From the NCBI RefSeq assembly GCF_019145475.1, contig NZ_JAHTKI010000009.1:1-64000 (forward strand): DNA of 64,000 nt, written 5' to 3'. This document shows positions 42,695 to 53,346 of the stretch, piece after piece; position 1 is the first letter of the stretch, and the number at the start of each line of letters is the position of its first letter. Both the position numbers and the translations under genes were made by a program. This DNA comes from Pseudomonas botevensis (GTDB taxonomy: Bacteria; Pseudomonadota; Gammaproteobacteria; Pseudomonadales; Pseudomonadaceae). The notes beneath the pieces were generated by a model. The model searched no databases. It was not told the DNA's origin and saw only the letters and a program-made list of their open reading frames with translations.

Positions 42695-43303
42695 TTAGCG
42701 GCGAATGACGCCGACACTCAAGCCTTCGATGACCAGTTCCTGGTCGTTCAGGTTGACTTCGATGGGCGCGAATTCCGGGTTCTCGGCAATCAGCCAGACT
42801 TTGCTGCCGTCGCGCTTGAAGCGTTTGACGGTCACTTCATCGCCGATCCGGGCCACGACAATCTGGCCGTTGCGCGCTTCGCGAGTGGTGTGAACCGCGA
42901 GCAGGTCGCCGTCGAAAATACCGATGTCCTTCATGCTCATGCCGTGTACGCGCAACAGGTAGTCGGCGCGCGGATGGAAGAAGGCCGGGTTGATGTTGCA
43001 GGATTCTTCAATGTGCTGTTGGGCGAGGATCGGGGCGCCGGCGGCCACCCGACCGATGATCGGCAACGTGGATTCGTCGTCCTTGGCCTCAAGGCCGGGA
43101 ATCCGAATGCCGCGAGAGGCGCCAGGGGTCATCTCGATGGCGCCTTTGCGGGCAAGCGCCTTGAGATGCTCTTCCGCCGCGTTGGGCGATTTGAAACCCA
43201 GCTCCTGAGCGATTTCGGCGCGTGTCGGCGGGTAGCCGTTGTCTTCGAGGCAGCGTTTGATGAAGGCCAGAATCTCGGCTTGGCGTGGCGTCAGCTTTAG
43301 CAT
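42695..43303 (-). CDS. lexA: LexA repressor
   Basis: A 202-residue SOS repressor with an N-terminal winged helix (residues 1-65, [15 protein letters not shown]) and a C-terminal S24 peptidase domain. The self-cleavage site is Ala-Gly in RVAAGAPI, the nucleophile Ser is in VHGMSMKD and the Lys is in [13 protein letters not shown]. Two LexA boxes lie just upstream, so it represses itself and sulA. Confidence 0.97.
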   Translation of the reverse strand: MLKLTPRQAEILAFIKRCLEDNGYPPTRAEIAQELGFKSPNAAEEHLKALARKGAIEMTPGASRGIRIPGLEAKDDESTLPIIGRVAAGAPILAQQHIEESCNINPAFFHPRADYLLRVHGMSMKDIGIFDGDLLAVHTTREARNGQIVVARIGDEVTVKRFKRDGSKVWLIAENPEFAPIEVNLNDQELVIEGLSVGVIRR

Positions 43304-43313
43304 ATTGATCGCT

Positions 43314-43348
43314 CTGTTTTTTTATACAGTGGCTGGGATTATATACAG
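43314..43348. promoter_or_regulatory. Two tandem LexA (SOS) boxes
   Basis: CTGTTTTTTTATACAG (43314-43329) and CTGGGATTATATACAG (43333-43348) both fit CTG-N10-CAG and are three bases apart. They lie 10-45 bases upstream of the lexA start. Confidence 0.9.
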
Positions 43349-43473
43349 TGAAGCGACCTTGGCAATGCCCGTTTTTTTGCCAGCTGCCGGACGGTCGGCG
43401 CGGGCGCGGATGGAAGCGTCTGCCTTGTGTGGTTAAATAGCTGACCGACCATTCCCAAAACGACTTCGCAAGC

Positions 43474-43502
43474 TTGACAACACACAGGCTGAAACGTATG
43501 TT
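43474..43502 (+). promoter_or_regulatory. Sigma-70 promoter of psrA
   Basis: TTGACA (43474-43479) and TATGTT (43497-43502) are exactly 17 bases apart. Both PsrA boxes touch the -10 element. Confidence 0.82.
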
Positions 43503-43517
43503 TCAAACAAGTGTTTG
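43491..43517. promoter_or_regulatory. Two overlapping PsrA operators (autoregulation)
   Basis: GAAAC-GTAT-GTTTC (43491-43504) and CAAAC-AAGT-GTTTG (43504-43517) are perfect palindromes matching the PsrA box, sharing one base. Their overlap with the -10 box indicates self-repression relieved by long-chain fatty acids. Confidence 0.85.
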
Positions 43518-43532
43518 TCAGGCGGAGTAGCC

Positions 43533-44240
43533 ATGGCCCAGTCGGAAACCGTTGAACGCATTCTTGATGCTGCCGAGCAGTTGTTCGCGGAGAAAGGTTT
43601 CGCCGAAACCTCGTTGCGTTTGATCACCAGCAAGGCCGGGGTCAACCTGGCGGCGGTCAACTATCACTTCGGCTCAAAAAAGGCGCTGATCCAGGCGGTT
43701 TTCTCGCGTTTTCTCGGGCCGTTCTGCATCAGCCTCGATAAAGAGCTTGAGCGGCGTCAGGCCAAGCCCGAAAACAAGCCGACCCTGGAAGAGTTGCTGG
43801 AGATCCTGGTCGAGCAGGCATTGGTCGTGCAACCGCGCAGCGGCAACGACTTGTCGATCTTCATGCGCTTGCTCGGTCTGGCCTTCAGCCAGAGTCAGGG
43901 TCACCTGCGGCGTTATCTGGAAGACATGTACGGCAAGGTTTTCCGCCGCTACATGTTGCTGGTCAACGAAGCCGCTCCGCGCATTCCTCCCATCGAATTG
44001 TTCTGGCGTGTTCACTTCATGCTCGGTGCGGCAGCATTCAGCATGTCCGGGATCAAGGCCTTGCGCGCGATTGCCGAGACCGATTTCGGCGTCAACACAT
44101 CCATCGAGCAGGTCATGCGCCTGATGGTGCCGTTCCTGGCCGCCGGCATGCGTGCCGAAACCGGCGTCACTGACGATGCCATGGCCACCGCTCAGTTGCG
44201 CCCGCGCAGCAAGACCGCACCGGCGGTTGCCAAGGCCTGA
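43533..44240 (+). CDS. psrA: TetR-family regulator PsrA
   Basis: A 235-residue TetR regulator. The N-terminal helix-turn-helix (FAETSLRLITSKAGVNLAAVNYHFGSK) binds the palindromes upstream. The C-terminal domain senses long-chain fatty acids in P. aeruginosa, where PsrA represses itself and fadBA and activates rpoS. The ATG at 43533 follows GGCGGAG. It is 4 kb from fadBA and diverges from lexA. Confidence 0.92.
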   Translation: MAQSETVERILDAAEQLFAEKGFAETSLRLITSKAGVNLAAVNYHFGSKKALIQAVFSRFLGPFCISLDKELERRQAKPENKPTLEELLEILVEQALVVQPRSGNDLSIFMRLLGLAFSQSQGHLRRYLEDMYGKVFRRYMLLVNEAAPRIPPIELFWRVHFMLGAAAFSMSGIKALRAIAETDFGVNTSIEQVMRLMVPFLAAGMRAETGVTDDAMATAQLRPRSKTAPAVAKA

Positions 44241-44332
44241 TCGACTGCGATATCCGGGTGGGCGCGGCAGCTGACATCCGCTAAGCTAGCCGCCCATGCC
44301 GACTCTCGTTCTGAACCCGTCTCCATTGAAAT

Positions 44333-44362
44333 CGCCGCCTGGGATAATCCCGGCGGCGTTTT
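44333..44362 (+). terminator. Terminator of psrA
   Basis: CGCCGCC (44333-44339) and GGCGGCG (44352-44358) pair, with an inner GGGA/TCCC stem, followed by TTTT. Confidence 0.85.
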
Positions 44363-44398
44363 CGTGTGCGACGGGTTTTTCGTTTTAAAGGAATCTCT

Positions 44399-45409
44399 AT
44401 GACTGCAGGCCTGCAAGGCTCGTTGATGGTGGACGTCGCCGGTACCTGGCTGACGGCTGAAGATCGCCAACTGTTGCGCCAGCCCGAAGTGGGCGGCCTG
44501 ATCATTTTTGCCCGCAACATCGAGCATCCACGCCAGGTTCGCGAGCTGAGCGCAGCGATCCGCGCCATCCGTCCGGATCTGCTGCTGGCGGTGGATCAGG
44601 AGGGCGGTCGCGTGCAGCGCCTGCGTCAGGGTTTCGTGCGTCTGCCGGCCATGCGCGCGATTGCCGACAATCCGAATGCGGAATACCTGGCCGAACAATG
44701 TGGCTGGATCATGGCCACCGAAGTGTTGGCGGTCGGCCTCGACCTCAGTTTCGCGCCGGTGCTGGATCTGGATTACCAGCGCAGCGCCGTGGTCGGCACC
44801 CGCTCGTTCGAAGGTGATCCCGAACGCGCCGCGTTGCTCGCCGGGGCCTTCATTCGTGGCATGAACGCAGCCGGCATGGCGGCCACCGGCAAGCATTTCC
44901 CCGGTCATGGCTGGGCAGAGGCTGACTCTCACGTCGCGATCCCCAACGACGAGCGCAGTCTCGACCAGATCCGCGCCAATGACCTGGTGCCGTTCGCCAG
45001 ATTGAGCAAGCAATTGGCGGCGGTCATGCCGGCCCATGTGATCTATCCGCAAGTCGACGCACAACCTGCCGGTTTCTCCCGTCGCTGGTTGCAGGACATT
45101 CTGCGTGGCGAGTTGCAGTTCGATGGCGTGATCTTCAGTGATGACTTGTCGATGGCCGGTGCTCATGTGGTCGGCGATGCGGCCAGTCGTATCGAAGCGG
45201 CGCTGACGGCCGGTTGCGACATGGGCCTGGTGTGTAACGATCGCGCCGCCGCCGAGCTCGCCCTGAGCGCTGCACAGCGCCTGAAGGTCAAGCCGTCGGC
45301 GCGTATCGCGCGGATGCGCGGGCAGGCGTTCGCCAATACCGAATACCGTCAGGATCCACGCTGGCTGGCCGCTGTCGGCGCGCTCAAAGACGCTCAACTG
45401 ATTGATTAA
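44399..45409 (+). CDS. nagZ: Beta-N-acetylhexosaminidase NagZ
   Basis: A 336-residue cytoplasmic GH3 enzyme that removes GlcNAc from anhydromuropeptides in cell-wall recycling. The signature KHFPGHGWAEADSH holds the catalytic His of NagZ enzymes; the nucleophile Asp is in FSDDLSM. The ATG at 44399 follows AAAGGAA. It precedes the MTI phosphorylase gene by 12 bases, probably in one operon. Its products induce AmpC where AmpR is present. Confidence 0.95.
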   Translation: MTAGLQGSLMVDVAGTWLTAEDRQLLRQPEVGGLIIFARNIEHPRQVRELSAAIRAIRPDLLLAVDQEGGRVQRLRQGFVRLPAMRAIADNPNAEYLAEQCGWIMATEVLAVGLDLSFAPVLDLDYQRSAVVGTRSFEGDPERAALLAGAFIRGMNAAGMAATGKHFPGHGWAEADSHVAIPNDERSLDQIRANDLVPFARLSKQLAAVMPAHVIYPQVDAQPAGFSRRWLQDILRGELQFDGVIFSDDLSMAGAHVVGDAASRIEAALTAGCDMGLVCNDRAAAELALSAAQRLKVKPSARIARMRGQAFANTEYRQDPRWLAAVGALKDAQLID

Positions 45410-46159
<750 letters not shown>

Positions 46160-46185
46160 GTCCGGTTTTGAATTGAGTTGCCCCT

Positions 46186-46249
46186 TTCGTGAGCAAGCCC
46201 GCTGCCACAGGTTTTGTATGACGCCTGTGGCAGCGGGCTTGCTCGCGAA
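46186..46249. repeat. REP-like palindrome
   Basis: Arms of 26 bases at 46186-46211 and 46224-46249 differ by one base. They carry GAGCAAGCCCGCTGCCACAGG, a common intergenic element of P. fluorescens-group genomes. It sits between converging genes and may end transcription. Confidence 0.85.
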
Positions 46250-46272
46250 TGAGATCTGACAAGCGCTGAGAT

Positions 46273-48963
46273 TCAGCGCTTGTCGAACTTGTCCGGCAAC
46301 GGCGCAAACAACGCGTCGATATCGTCGTTCTGCAGTTTCCAGTCTCCGGCCTTGCGCCCATCCAGCACGCCCGCCGCCAGGTCGGACTTTTCCTTTTGCA
46401 GGTGCTGAATCTTCTCTTCCACCGTGCCTCGGGCAATCATCTTGTAGACGAATACCGGCTTCTCCTGGCCGATTCGGTAGGCGCGGTCGGTGGCCTGATT
46501 CTCGGTGGCCGGGTTCCACCACGGGTCGTAGTGAATCACCGTATCCGCTTCGGTGAGGTTCAAGCCAACGCCGCCGGCCTTCAGGCTGATCAGAAAGATC
46601 TGACGCTTGCCGCTCTGGAATTCCTTCACTGGCGTGCGCCGGTCACGGGTCTGCCCGGTCAGCAGGGCGTAGGCGACGTTGCGTTTTTTCAGTTCGTCTT
46701 CGATCAGGGCCAGCATCGACGTGAACTGCGAAAACAGCAGAATCCGCCGACCTTCCTCGAACAACTCTTCCAGCATCTCCATCAGGCTGTCGAGTTTGCC
46801 CGAGGTGCTGCCACGAGCGGGCAGGGGAGCGTCGTTGACCAGGCGCAGATCGCAGCAGACCTGACGCAGCTTGAGCAGCGCCTCGAGAATGATGATCTGG
46901 CTGCGTGCCACGCCCTTGCGGGTGATCTCGTCGCGGACTTTCTTGTCCATCGCCAGACGCATGGTTTCGTACACGTCGCGCTGGGCTTCGTTGAGTTCGA
47001 CCCAGTGGATGATCTCGGTTTTCGGCGGCAACTCGGTTGCCACCTGTTCCTTGGTGCGGCGCAACAGGAATGGCTTGATCCGGCCGTTAAGGTGCTGAAG
47101 CCTGACTTCGCTGGCGTGTTTTTCAATCGGCACGCGGTAAGAGGCATTGAAGCTTTTGACGTCGCCGAGCCAGCCGGGCAGCAGGAAGTGAAACAGCGAC
47201 CACAATTCGCCCAAGTGGTTTTCCAGCGGCGTTCCGCTCAGGCACAGACGCTGGCGAGCGTTGAGTTCGCGCGCGGCCTGCGCCGCCTTACTGTTGGGGT
47301 TCTTGATGTATTGCGCTTCGTCCAGCACCAGCACATGCAACGGTTGCTGCGCCAGACGTTCGACATCCTTGGGCAGCAACGCATAAGTAGTGAGGATCAG
47401 ATCGTAGTCGGCCAGATGTTCGAAGTGTTTTTTGCGACTGGGACCGTACAGCGCAACCACCTTGAGTTGCGGGGTGAAGTGCGCTGCTTCGTCGAGCCAG
47501 TTCGGAATCAGGCTGGTGGGCATCACCACCATGCACGGACGATCCAGGCGTCCGGCGTTTTTCTCGCTGAGAATGTGCGCCAGGGTCTGTAGGGTTTTGC
47601 CCAGGCCCATGTCGTCCGCGAGAATCCCGCCGACTTCGAGTTCCCGCAGCGATTGCATCCAGCTCAGCCCTTCGAGCTGATAAGGGCGCAGTGTCGCGTT
47701 CAGGCCTTTTGGCGCCTTGGCGTTGTAGCTGCGAATATCGCGCAGGCGCTGGGCGAGGCTGCGAATCTGGTCGCCGCCCTCCCACAGCAAGGGAATGCCT
47801 TCCAGTGCATTGAGTCGGGTGGCGTCGGCCTTGCTCAGACGCAAAGTGGTTTCGCCCGGCTCTTGCAGGTAGAAGTTGCCGAGGGTCGCCAGCACCGGTT
47901 TCAACCGACCCAGAGGCAGCGCCACCTGCAACGGCCCGTGTTCGCTGTTGCGTTGCGGAATGTTGACCAGGATCAGCTCATCGTCGCGCCGGCGGGCGAG
48001 GCGCTCGGGGACAAGAATCTCGGTGTGCGAGCGCATCAGGTTGAGCAGAATCGGCAGCAGGCTCAGGCGCTCGCCGTTGACGATGATCCCCAGTTCCAGG
48101 TCGAACCAGTCGCGTTCCGGCGTCTGCTCGACGGTGGCGTACCAGTCGTCGACGGCGGTCAGGTCGAAACCGAACTCGTCGTCGATCTGCAATTCCCAGC
48201 CCTGGGTGCGCAGCTTCGGCAAGTCATTGAGGGTAAAGGTCAGCCAGGCGCTGTCATTGACCATCTCGTACAGCTCGCCGGCGCTTTCCGGCAAGGCCTT
48301 GCTCTGCCGGGTGGCGATGCGGAAACCGAGGATGCGCAGTTGCTCGCGATACGTCTGCTCGACGTCCGGATGACGCTTGATGCGCAGGGTCTGGGTTTCC
48401 TGGCGAATCAGGATGTCGCTGTTTTTCTGCCCGCTGACGTATTCGTCGAGATAGCTGAAAGACAGTGCCGCGCGATGCTGGATGTAGCGCTGCATTTTGC
48501 CGTTGCGTGGCTCGAAGGCGCTGAACTCGACGCTCGCCAGCCACAGGCGCGGCATTGGCTGGACGTTGTCCACCAGCACTTGCGGCGGCGCTTTGGGGCT
48601 GCGGTTTTCCAGCACGGCCTGGAGTTTCTCCAGCAGTTCGGCGTCCTTGGCGGCGGCGGGGTATTCGAGGGTTTCCTGCACTTGCAGCAATACGGCTGCA
48701 CAGTGTTTGCAGTTGCTGTGAACAGGGCAGGTACAGGTCGCGTCGACCATCAGCAGCGTGCCTTTGGCCGACTCGCGCAGGCGAATCGTCTGGCGATAGA
48801 CGTTGCCGCCAGAGCCTTCGCAACTGGCGGTGATGGTGGCGTCGCCAACCTGAACGATGCGTACCCGGTTTTCCAGAGCGTAGCGGCGGCCACGCTCCAG
48901 GCTCTGTTCCTTGAATCGGCTGACCCAGGAGGGTGCCAGCGGTTTGCTCAGAGACGCGGACAT
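46273..48963 (-). CDS. SNF2-family helicase with N-terminal SWIM zinc finger
   Basis: An 896-residue protein. The N-terminal SWIM zinc site is CTCPVHSNCKH near residues 78-88. The C-terminal half is a SNF2/HepA-type motor: Walker A DDMGLGKTLQ, Walker B box VLDEAQYIKN and motif VI ATENQATDRAYRIGQ. Such proteins remodel DNA-protein or transcription complexes; the precise role is unknown. It is followed upstream by the csiV-like gene and mfd on the same strand, so DNA repair or transcription coupling is plausible. Confidence 0.9.
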   Translation of the reverse strand: MSASLSKPLAPSWVSRFKEQSLERGRRYALENRVRIVQVGDATITASCEGSGGNVYRQTIRLRESAKGTLLMVDATCTCPVHSNCKHCAAVLLQVQETLEYPAAAKDAELLEKLQAVLENRSPKAPPQVLVDNVQPMPRLWLASVEFSAFEPRNGKMQRYIQHRAALSFSYLDEYVSGQKNSDILIRQETQTLRIKRHPDVEQTYREQLRILGFRIATRQSKALPESAGELYEMVNDSAWLTFTLNDLPKLRTQGWELQIDDEFGFDLTAVDDWYATVEQTPERDWFDLELGIIVNGERLSLLPILLNLMRSHTEILVPERLARRRDDELILVNIPQRNSEHGPLQVALPLGRLKPVLATLGNFYLQEPGETTLRLSKADATRLNALEGIPLLWEGGDQIRSLAQRLRDIRSYNAKAPKGLNATLRPYQLEGLSWMQSLRELEVGGILADDMGLGKTLQTLAHILSEKNAGRLDRPCMVVMPTSLIPNWLDEAAHFTPQLKVVALYGPSRKKHFEHLADYDLILTTYALLPKDVERLAQQPLHVLVLDEAQYIKNPNSKAAQAARELNARQRLCLSGTPLENHLGELWSLFHFLLPGWLGDVKSFNASYRVPIEKHASEVRLQHLNGRIKPFLLRRTKEQVATELPPKTEIIHWVELNEAQRDVYETMRLAMDKKVRDEITRKGVARSQIIILEALLKLRQVCCDLRLVNDAPLPARGSTSGKLDSLMEMLEELFEEGRRILLFSQFTSMLALIEDELKKRNVAYALLTGQTRDRRTPVKEFQSGKRQIFLISLKAGGVGLNLTEADTVIHYDPWWNPATENQATDRAYRIGQEKPVFVYKMIARGTVEEKIQHLQKEKSDLAAGVLDGRKAGDWKLQNDDIDALFAPLPDKFDKR

Positions 48964-48974
48964 AACGACTGCGA

Positions 48975-49556
48975 TCAGTCCGGAACGACTTCAGGCGCTT
49001 CCCGTGGCGCGGGCGCCGTCAGGGAAGTGATCTTGATCAGCAGGGCCAGGTGGCCGTTGTCGAGGTAGTTGAGCTGGCCATTCTTGGTGTGGCTTTCCTG
49101 TTTCAGCCGTTCGCTGGCGGTGACCATGCCGTTGCCATCTATCTGATTGACCCAGAAGTCGGCGTTCACGTCGGTAAAGCGCCCGAGCTGCATTTCCAGG
49201 GTGCCTTCGATCGGGTATTGCCCGAACTGCTCCTGGCCCTCGCTGACTGCGACCTTTGCTGGCGCCTCGCCCAGGGTCTGTTGCCAGGCCTTGTGCATCA
49301 ATACGCTGTACTCGCCGCTGGCGGTCAGCTTCGCCGCGACGTCGCCCAGTGCCGGGGTGCGTCTGGTTTCATCGCCGAGGCGCTGGGCGCCAGCGGCCCA
49401 GTCTTCCGGTGCGGCACGGCTGACAATCGCCGGCACCGCGTTCTGGCGGACCAGAATCATTTCGACCTGATACGTGTCATCGGCAAATGCCGTGGGGGCC
49501 AGCAGCGTCATCAAGAGCGAGGTCATCAACAGGGTTGGTGAACGAAACAGGCGCAT
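48975..49556 (-). CDS. CsiV-family periplasmic protein
   Basis: A 193-residue exported protein. A signal peptide (about 1-25, LLAPTAFA) is followed by YQVEMILVRQNAVP, typical of CsiV proteins. In Vibrio CsiV is needed for penicillin-binding protein 1A activation; a similar role here is inferred. It starts 10 bases after mfd and ends 11 bases before the helicase gene, so the three form one operon. Confidence 0.82.
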   Translation of the reverse strand: MRLFRSPTLLMTSLLMTLLAPTAFADDTYQVEMILVRQNAVPAIVSRAAPEDWAAGAQRLGDETRRTPALGDVAAKLTASGEYSVLMHKAWQQTLGEAPAKVAVSEGQEQFGQYPIEGTLEMQLGRFTDVNADFWVNQIDGNGMVTASERLKQESHTKNGQLNYLDNGHLALLIKITSLTAPAPREAPEVVPD

Positions 49557-49566
49557 GCGGCGTCCT

Positions 49567-52500
49567 TCAAGCAGTTTTCGGGATGAGGCGCTCGAACAGC
49601 GCCTCCACAGTATTAAAGCGCTCTTCCGGGCGCTCCATCGGCACCATGAACTTGAACATCGTGGCGCCTTCGAATTTGTAGCGTTTGGGCTGGCCCTGGA
49701 TCAGTTTGATCAGGGTCAGCGGGTCGACCGGTGTCTGCGCGGCGAACTCGATGCGTCCGCCCTGCGGGCCGCCGTCGACTTTTTTGATGCCCAGCTGTTC
49801 GGCCTGCAATTTCAGCGCGGTGATCCGCACCAGGTTCTTGGTCGGTTCCGGCAGCAGGCCGAAGCGGTCGATCATCTCCACTTGCAGGTCTTTCAGGCCC
49901 TCTTCGTCGGTGGCCGAGGCGATGCGCTTGTAGAGGATCAGTCGGGCGTGAACGTCCGGCAGATAGTCTTCCGGAATCAGCGCCGGCACCCGCAGATTGA
50001 CCTCCGGGCCGCCGCCGAGCGGTTGGTCGAGGTTCGGCTGCTCGCCCTTGCGGATCGACTTGACCGCGCGTTCGAGCATTTCCATATAAAGGGTGAAGCC
50101 CACGGCCTGGATCTGCCCGCTCTGGCCATCGCCGAGCAGTTCGCCGGCGCCCCGGATTTCCAGGTCGTTGGTCGCCAGCACGAAGCCCGCGCCAAGGTCC
50201 TGGGTGTTGGCAATCGCCTCCAGGCGCTTTTCCGCATCGGCGGTGATTTGCTGGCGCGGCGGCGTCAGCAGATAGGCGTAGGCCTGGTGGTGACTGCGGC
50301 CGACGCGTCCGCGCAACTGGTGCAGCTGCGCCAGGCCGAACTTGTCGGCGCGCTCGATGATGATGGTGTTGGCGCTCGGCACGTCGATGCCGGTCTCGAT
50401 GATGGTCGAGGCAATCAGCACGTTGAAGCGCTTGTGGTAGAAGTCGCTCATCACCTGTTCGAGTTCGCGCTCGCGCATCTGCCCGTGGCCGATGCCGATC
50501 CGCGCTTCCGGCACCAGTTCGGCCAGGTCGGCGGCGCACTTCTCGATGGTCTTCACGTCGTTGTGCAGGTAGTAGACCTGACCGCCGCGCAGCAACTCAC
50601 GCAGCAGCGCTTCCTTGACCGTGCTCTTGTTCTGCTCCATGACGAAGGTGCGCACCGACAGGCGTCGTGCCGGCGGCGTGGCGATGATCGACAGGTCGCG
50701 CATGCCCGACACCGCCATGTTCAGCGTGCGCGGAATCGGCGTGGCGGTCAGCGTAAGGATGTCGACTTCACTGCGCAGGGCCTTGAGCTGTTCCTTCTGA
50801 CGGACACCGAAGCGGTGTTCCTCGTCGATGATGACCAGTCCGAGGTTTTTGATCTTCACGTCGTCGGACAGCAGCTTGTGCGTGCCGATCACGATGTCGA
50901 TCTTGCCTTCCGCCAGATCGGCGACCGCGGCGTTCACTTCCTTGGCCGACTTGAAGCGGCTCATCACTTCCACGGCCACCGGCCAGTCGGCGAAACGATC
51001 GCGGAAGCTGTTGTAATGCTGCTGGGCGAGCAGGGTGGTCGGCACCAGGATCGCCACTTGTTTGCCGCCGTGTACGGCAATGAACGCGGCGCGCATCGCC
51101 ACTTCGGTCTTGCCGAAGCCGACGTCGCCACAGACCAGGCGATCCATCGGCTTGGGCGCGAGCATGTCTTCGCGCACGGCTTCGATGGTGGCTTGCTGGT
51201 CCGGGGTTTCCTCGAACGGGAAGCCGGCGCTGAAGGTCGCGTAATCGGCTTTCGGGTCGGCGAAGGCGTAACCCTCGCGAGCCGCGCGACGGGCATAGAT
51301 GTCGAGCAGTTCGGCGGCCACGTCGCGCACCTGTTCGGCAGCCTTGCGCTTGGCTTTCTGCCAGGTCTCGGAGCCGAGGCGGTGCAGCGGGGCGAGGGCG
51401 TCGTCGCTGCCAGTGTAGCGGGCGATCAGGTGCAGGTTGGCCACCGGCACATAGAGCTTTGCGCCCTCGGCGTATTCCAGGGTGAGGAATTCGGCGGCTT
51501 GATTGTCGATCTCGAGGATCGTCAGGCCCAGGTAGCGGCCGACCCCATGGTCGATATGCACCACCGGCGCGCCTTCGCGCAGTTCGGTGAGGTTCTTGAT
51601 GACGGCGTCGTTGTTGGCATCGGCGCGTTTTTCGCGACGGCGACGCTGCATCACGCGCTGGCCGAACAGCGGGCTTTCCGCCACCAGCGCCAGCGCCGGG
51701 TTGTCGAGCATCAGGCCTTCATCGAGCGGGGCGATGGTGATTGCCAGGCGCTCCTTGCCAGCGACGAAGTCCGGCCAGCTCTCGACGGTTTTCGGTCGCA
51801 GCTTCAGGCGTTCCAGCAGCTCCAGCAGCACCTCGCGGCGGCCGGCGGATTCGGCGGTGAACAGCACTCGCCCGGGGAACTCGTCGAGGAATGCCGAGAG
51901 CGCGGCCAGGGGTTGTGTGGCCTTGGCTTCAATCGCCAGATTCGGCAGCGCCTGGGCCGGGAAGCGCTCGCGGCCGATCCCGGTTTCCACGTCCTGCTGG
52001 CTGGCGACCACGCGCGGCCAGCTCTTGAGGCGGGCGAAGCAGTCTTCCACCGGCAGGAACAGTTCGGCCGGCGGCAATAAAGGACGGGATGGGTCGACGC
52101 GGCGTTCTTCATAACGATTGCGCACGTCGTTCCAGAAGTTTTCCGCCGCCTGCTCGATACCCGGCAGCGAGAACACCTGAGTGTCCTGGGGCAGGTAATC
52201 GAACAGGGTCGAGGTTTCTTCGAAGAACAGCGGCAGGTAGTACTCGATGCCGGCCGGTGTGATGCCGCTGCTCAGGTCCTGGAAGATCGGGCAGCGACGG
52301 AAGTCGACATCGAAGCGTTCGCGAAAGCGTGCCTTGAAGCGGGTGACCGCTTCCTTTTGCAGCGGGAATTCCTTGGCCGGCAGCAACTTGACCGAATCGA
52401 CCTTGTCGATGGACCGCTGGTTTTCCGGATCGAAGGTGCGCAGGGTTTCGATTTCGTCGTCGAACAGGTCGATGCGGTAGGGCAGTTTGCTGCCCATCGG

Positions 52501-53016
52501 GAACAGGTCGATCAGCGCGCCGCGCACGGTGAACTCGCCATGCTCGTAGACGGTGTCGACGTAGCGATAGCCGCTGGCCTCGAGCCGCGTGCGCATCTGT
52601 TCGACATCGAGCTTCTGGCCGACATCCAGCACCAGGCTGCTGCCGAGCAGGAATTTGGTCGGTGCCAGACGATGCAGGGCGGTCGTGATCGGCACCACCA
52701 GCACGCCGTGTTCCAGCTCCGGCAGTCTATAAAGGCTGGCGATGCGCTGGGAGATGATGTCCTGGTGCGGCGAGAACAGGTCGTACGGCAGGGTTTCCCA
52801 GTCGGGGAAATGCAGTACGGGCAAATCCGGGGCGAAGAAACTCAGCTCCTGTTCCAGCCGTTCGGCGCTCTGGCTGTCGGCGGTCAGTAGCAGGGTGAAG
52901 CGCTTGGCAGCGCTGGCAGCCTCGGCAATCGCCAGGCTCAGGGCGGCACCGGGCAGATTGCCCCAGTGCTGTTTACCTGCCGCGGCAGGGAGAAGCGGTA
53001 GACGCAGAACAGGCAC
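49567..53016 (-). CDS. mfd: Transcription-repair coupling factor
   Basis: A 1149-residue Mfd of normal length. It has an N-terminal UvrB-homology region, the RNA polymerase-interacting domain (VHIDHGVGRYLGL), a RecG-like translocase with Walker A GDVGFGKTEVA and box IIDEEHRFGV, and the C-terminal TRCF domain. It removes stalled RNA polymerase from damage and recruits UvrA. The ATG at 53016 lies about 370 bases from the divergent gap gene. Confidence 0.97.
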   Translation of the reverse strand: MPVLRLPLLPAAAGKQHWGNLPGAALSLAIAEAASAAKRFTLLLTADSQSAERLEQELSFFAPDLPVLHFPDWETLPYDLFSPHQDIISQRIASLYRLPELEHGVLVVPITTALHRLAPTKFLLGSSLVLDVGQKLDVEQMRTRLEASGYRYVDTVYEHGEFTVRGALIDLFPMGSKLPYRIDLFDDEIETLRTFDPENQRSIDKVDSVKLLPAKEFPLQKEAVTRFKARFRERFDVDFRRCPIFQDLSSGITPAGIEYYLPLFFEETSTLFDYLPQDTQVFSLPGIEQAAENFWNDVRNRYEERRVDPSRPLLPPAELFLPVEDCFARLKSWPRVVASQQDVETGIGRERFPAQALPNLAIEAKATQPLAALSAFLDEFPGRVLFTAESAGRREVLLELLERLKLRPKTVESWPDFVAGKERLAITIAPLDEGLMLDNPALALVAESPLFGQRVMQRRRREKRADANNDAVIKNLTELREGAPVVHIDHGVGRYLGLTILEIDNQAAEFLTLEYAEGAKLYVPVANLHLIARYTGSDDALAPLHRLGSETWQKAKRKAAEQVRDVAAELLDIYARRAAREGYAFADPKADYATFSAGFPFEETPDQQATIEAVREDMLAPKPMDRLVCGDVGFGKTEVAMRAAFIAVHGGKQVAILVPTTLLAQQHYNSFRDRFADWPVAVEVMSRFKSAKEVNAAVADLAEGKIDIVIGTHKLLSDDVKIKNLGLVIIDEEHRFGVRQKEQLKALRSEVDILTLTATPIPRTLNMAVSGMRDLSIIATPPARRLSVRTFVMEQNKSTVKEALLRELLRGGQVYYLHNDVKTIEKCAADLAELVPEARIGIGHGQMRERELEQVMSDFYHKRFNVLIASTIIETGIDVPSANTIIIERADKFGLAQLHQLRGRVGRSHHQAYAYLLTPPRQQITADAEKRLEAIANTQDLGAGFVLATNDLEIRGAGELLGDGQSGQIQAVGFTLYMEMLERAVKSIRKGEQPNLDQPLGGGPEVNLRVPALIPEDYLPDVHARLILYKRIASATDEEGLKDLQVEMIDRFGLLPEPTKNLVRITALKLQAEQLGIKKVDGGPQGGRIEFAAQTPVDPLTLIKLIQGQPKRYKFEGATMFKFMVPMERPEERFNTVEALFERLIPKTA

Positions 53017-53317
53017 GGAAGGTTGAGCTCCAGGCTTTGCGACAAAGTCGGTAATTGTAGCGGCGTCCGGTGCCGCCTGTCAGTTGCAGACTGTGTCTAT
53101 CTTCGTGGTTTGGGCGAAATGTAGTGGTAACCATAAAAACGAGCACTTTTTTTGCGGTTATGTAGTGCCGAAAGTTGGTGGTGTTACGGAGGGTTACAGA
53201 CATCGTCTAACAGTCGTCGGAAAATTGACTGCGCTGGAGGCCCCGGTTTTACTGGGCTGGCGCGGGGCGCAAATTTTTTTACCGGCGTTTTGTTACCGAT
53301 TGCGCGACAAGCGCGCA

Positions 53318-53346
53318 TTGCTACAGGAGGATCTGGGCGGCATAAT
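53318..53346 (+). promoter_or_regulatory. Sigma-70-type promoter of gap
   Basis: TTGCTA (53318-53323) and CATAAT (53341-53346) are 17 bases apart; the leader would be about 33 bases. The rest of 53017-53385 shows no ORF that looks coding. Confidence 0.6.
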
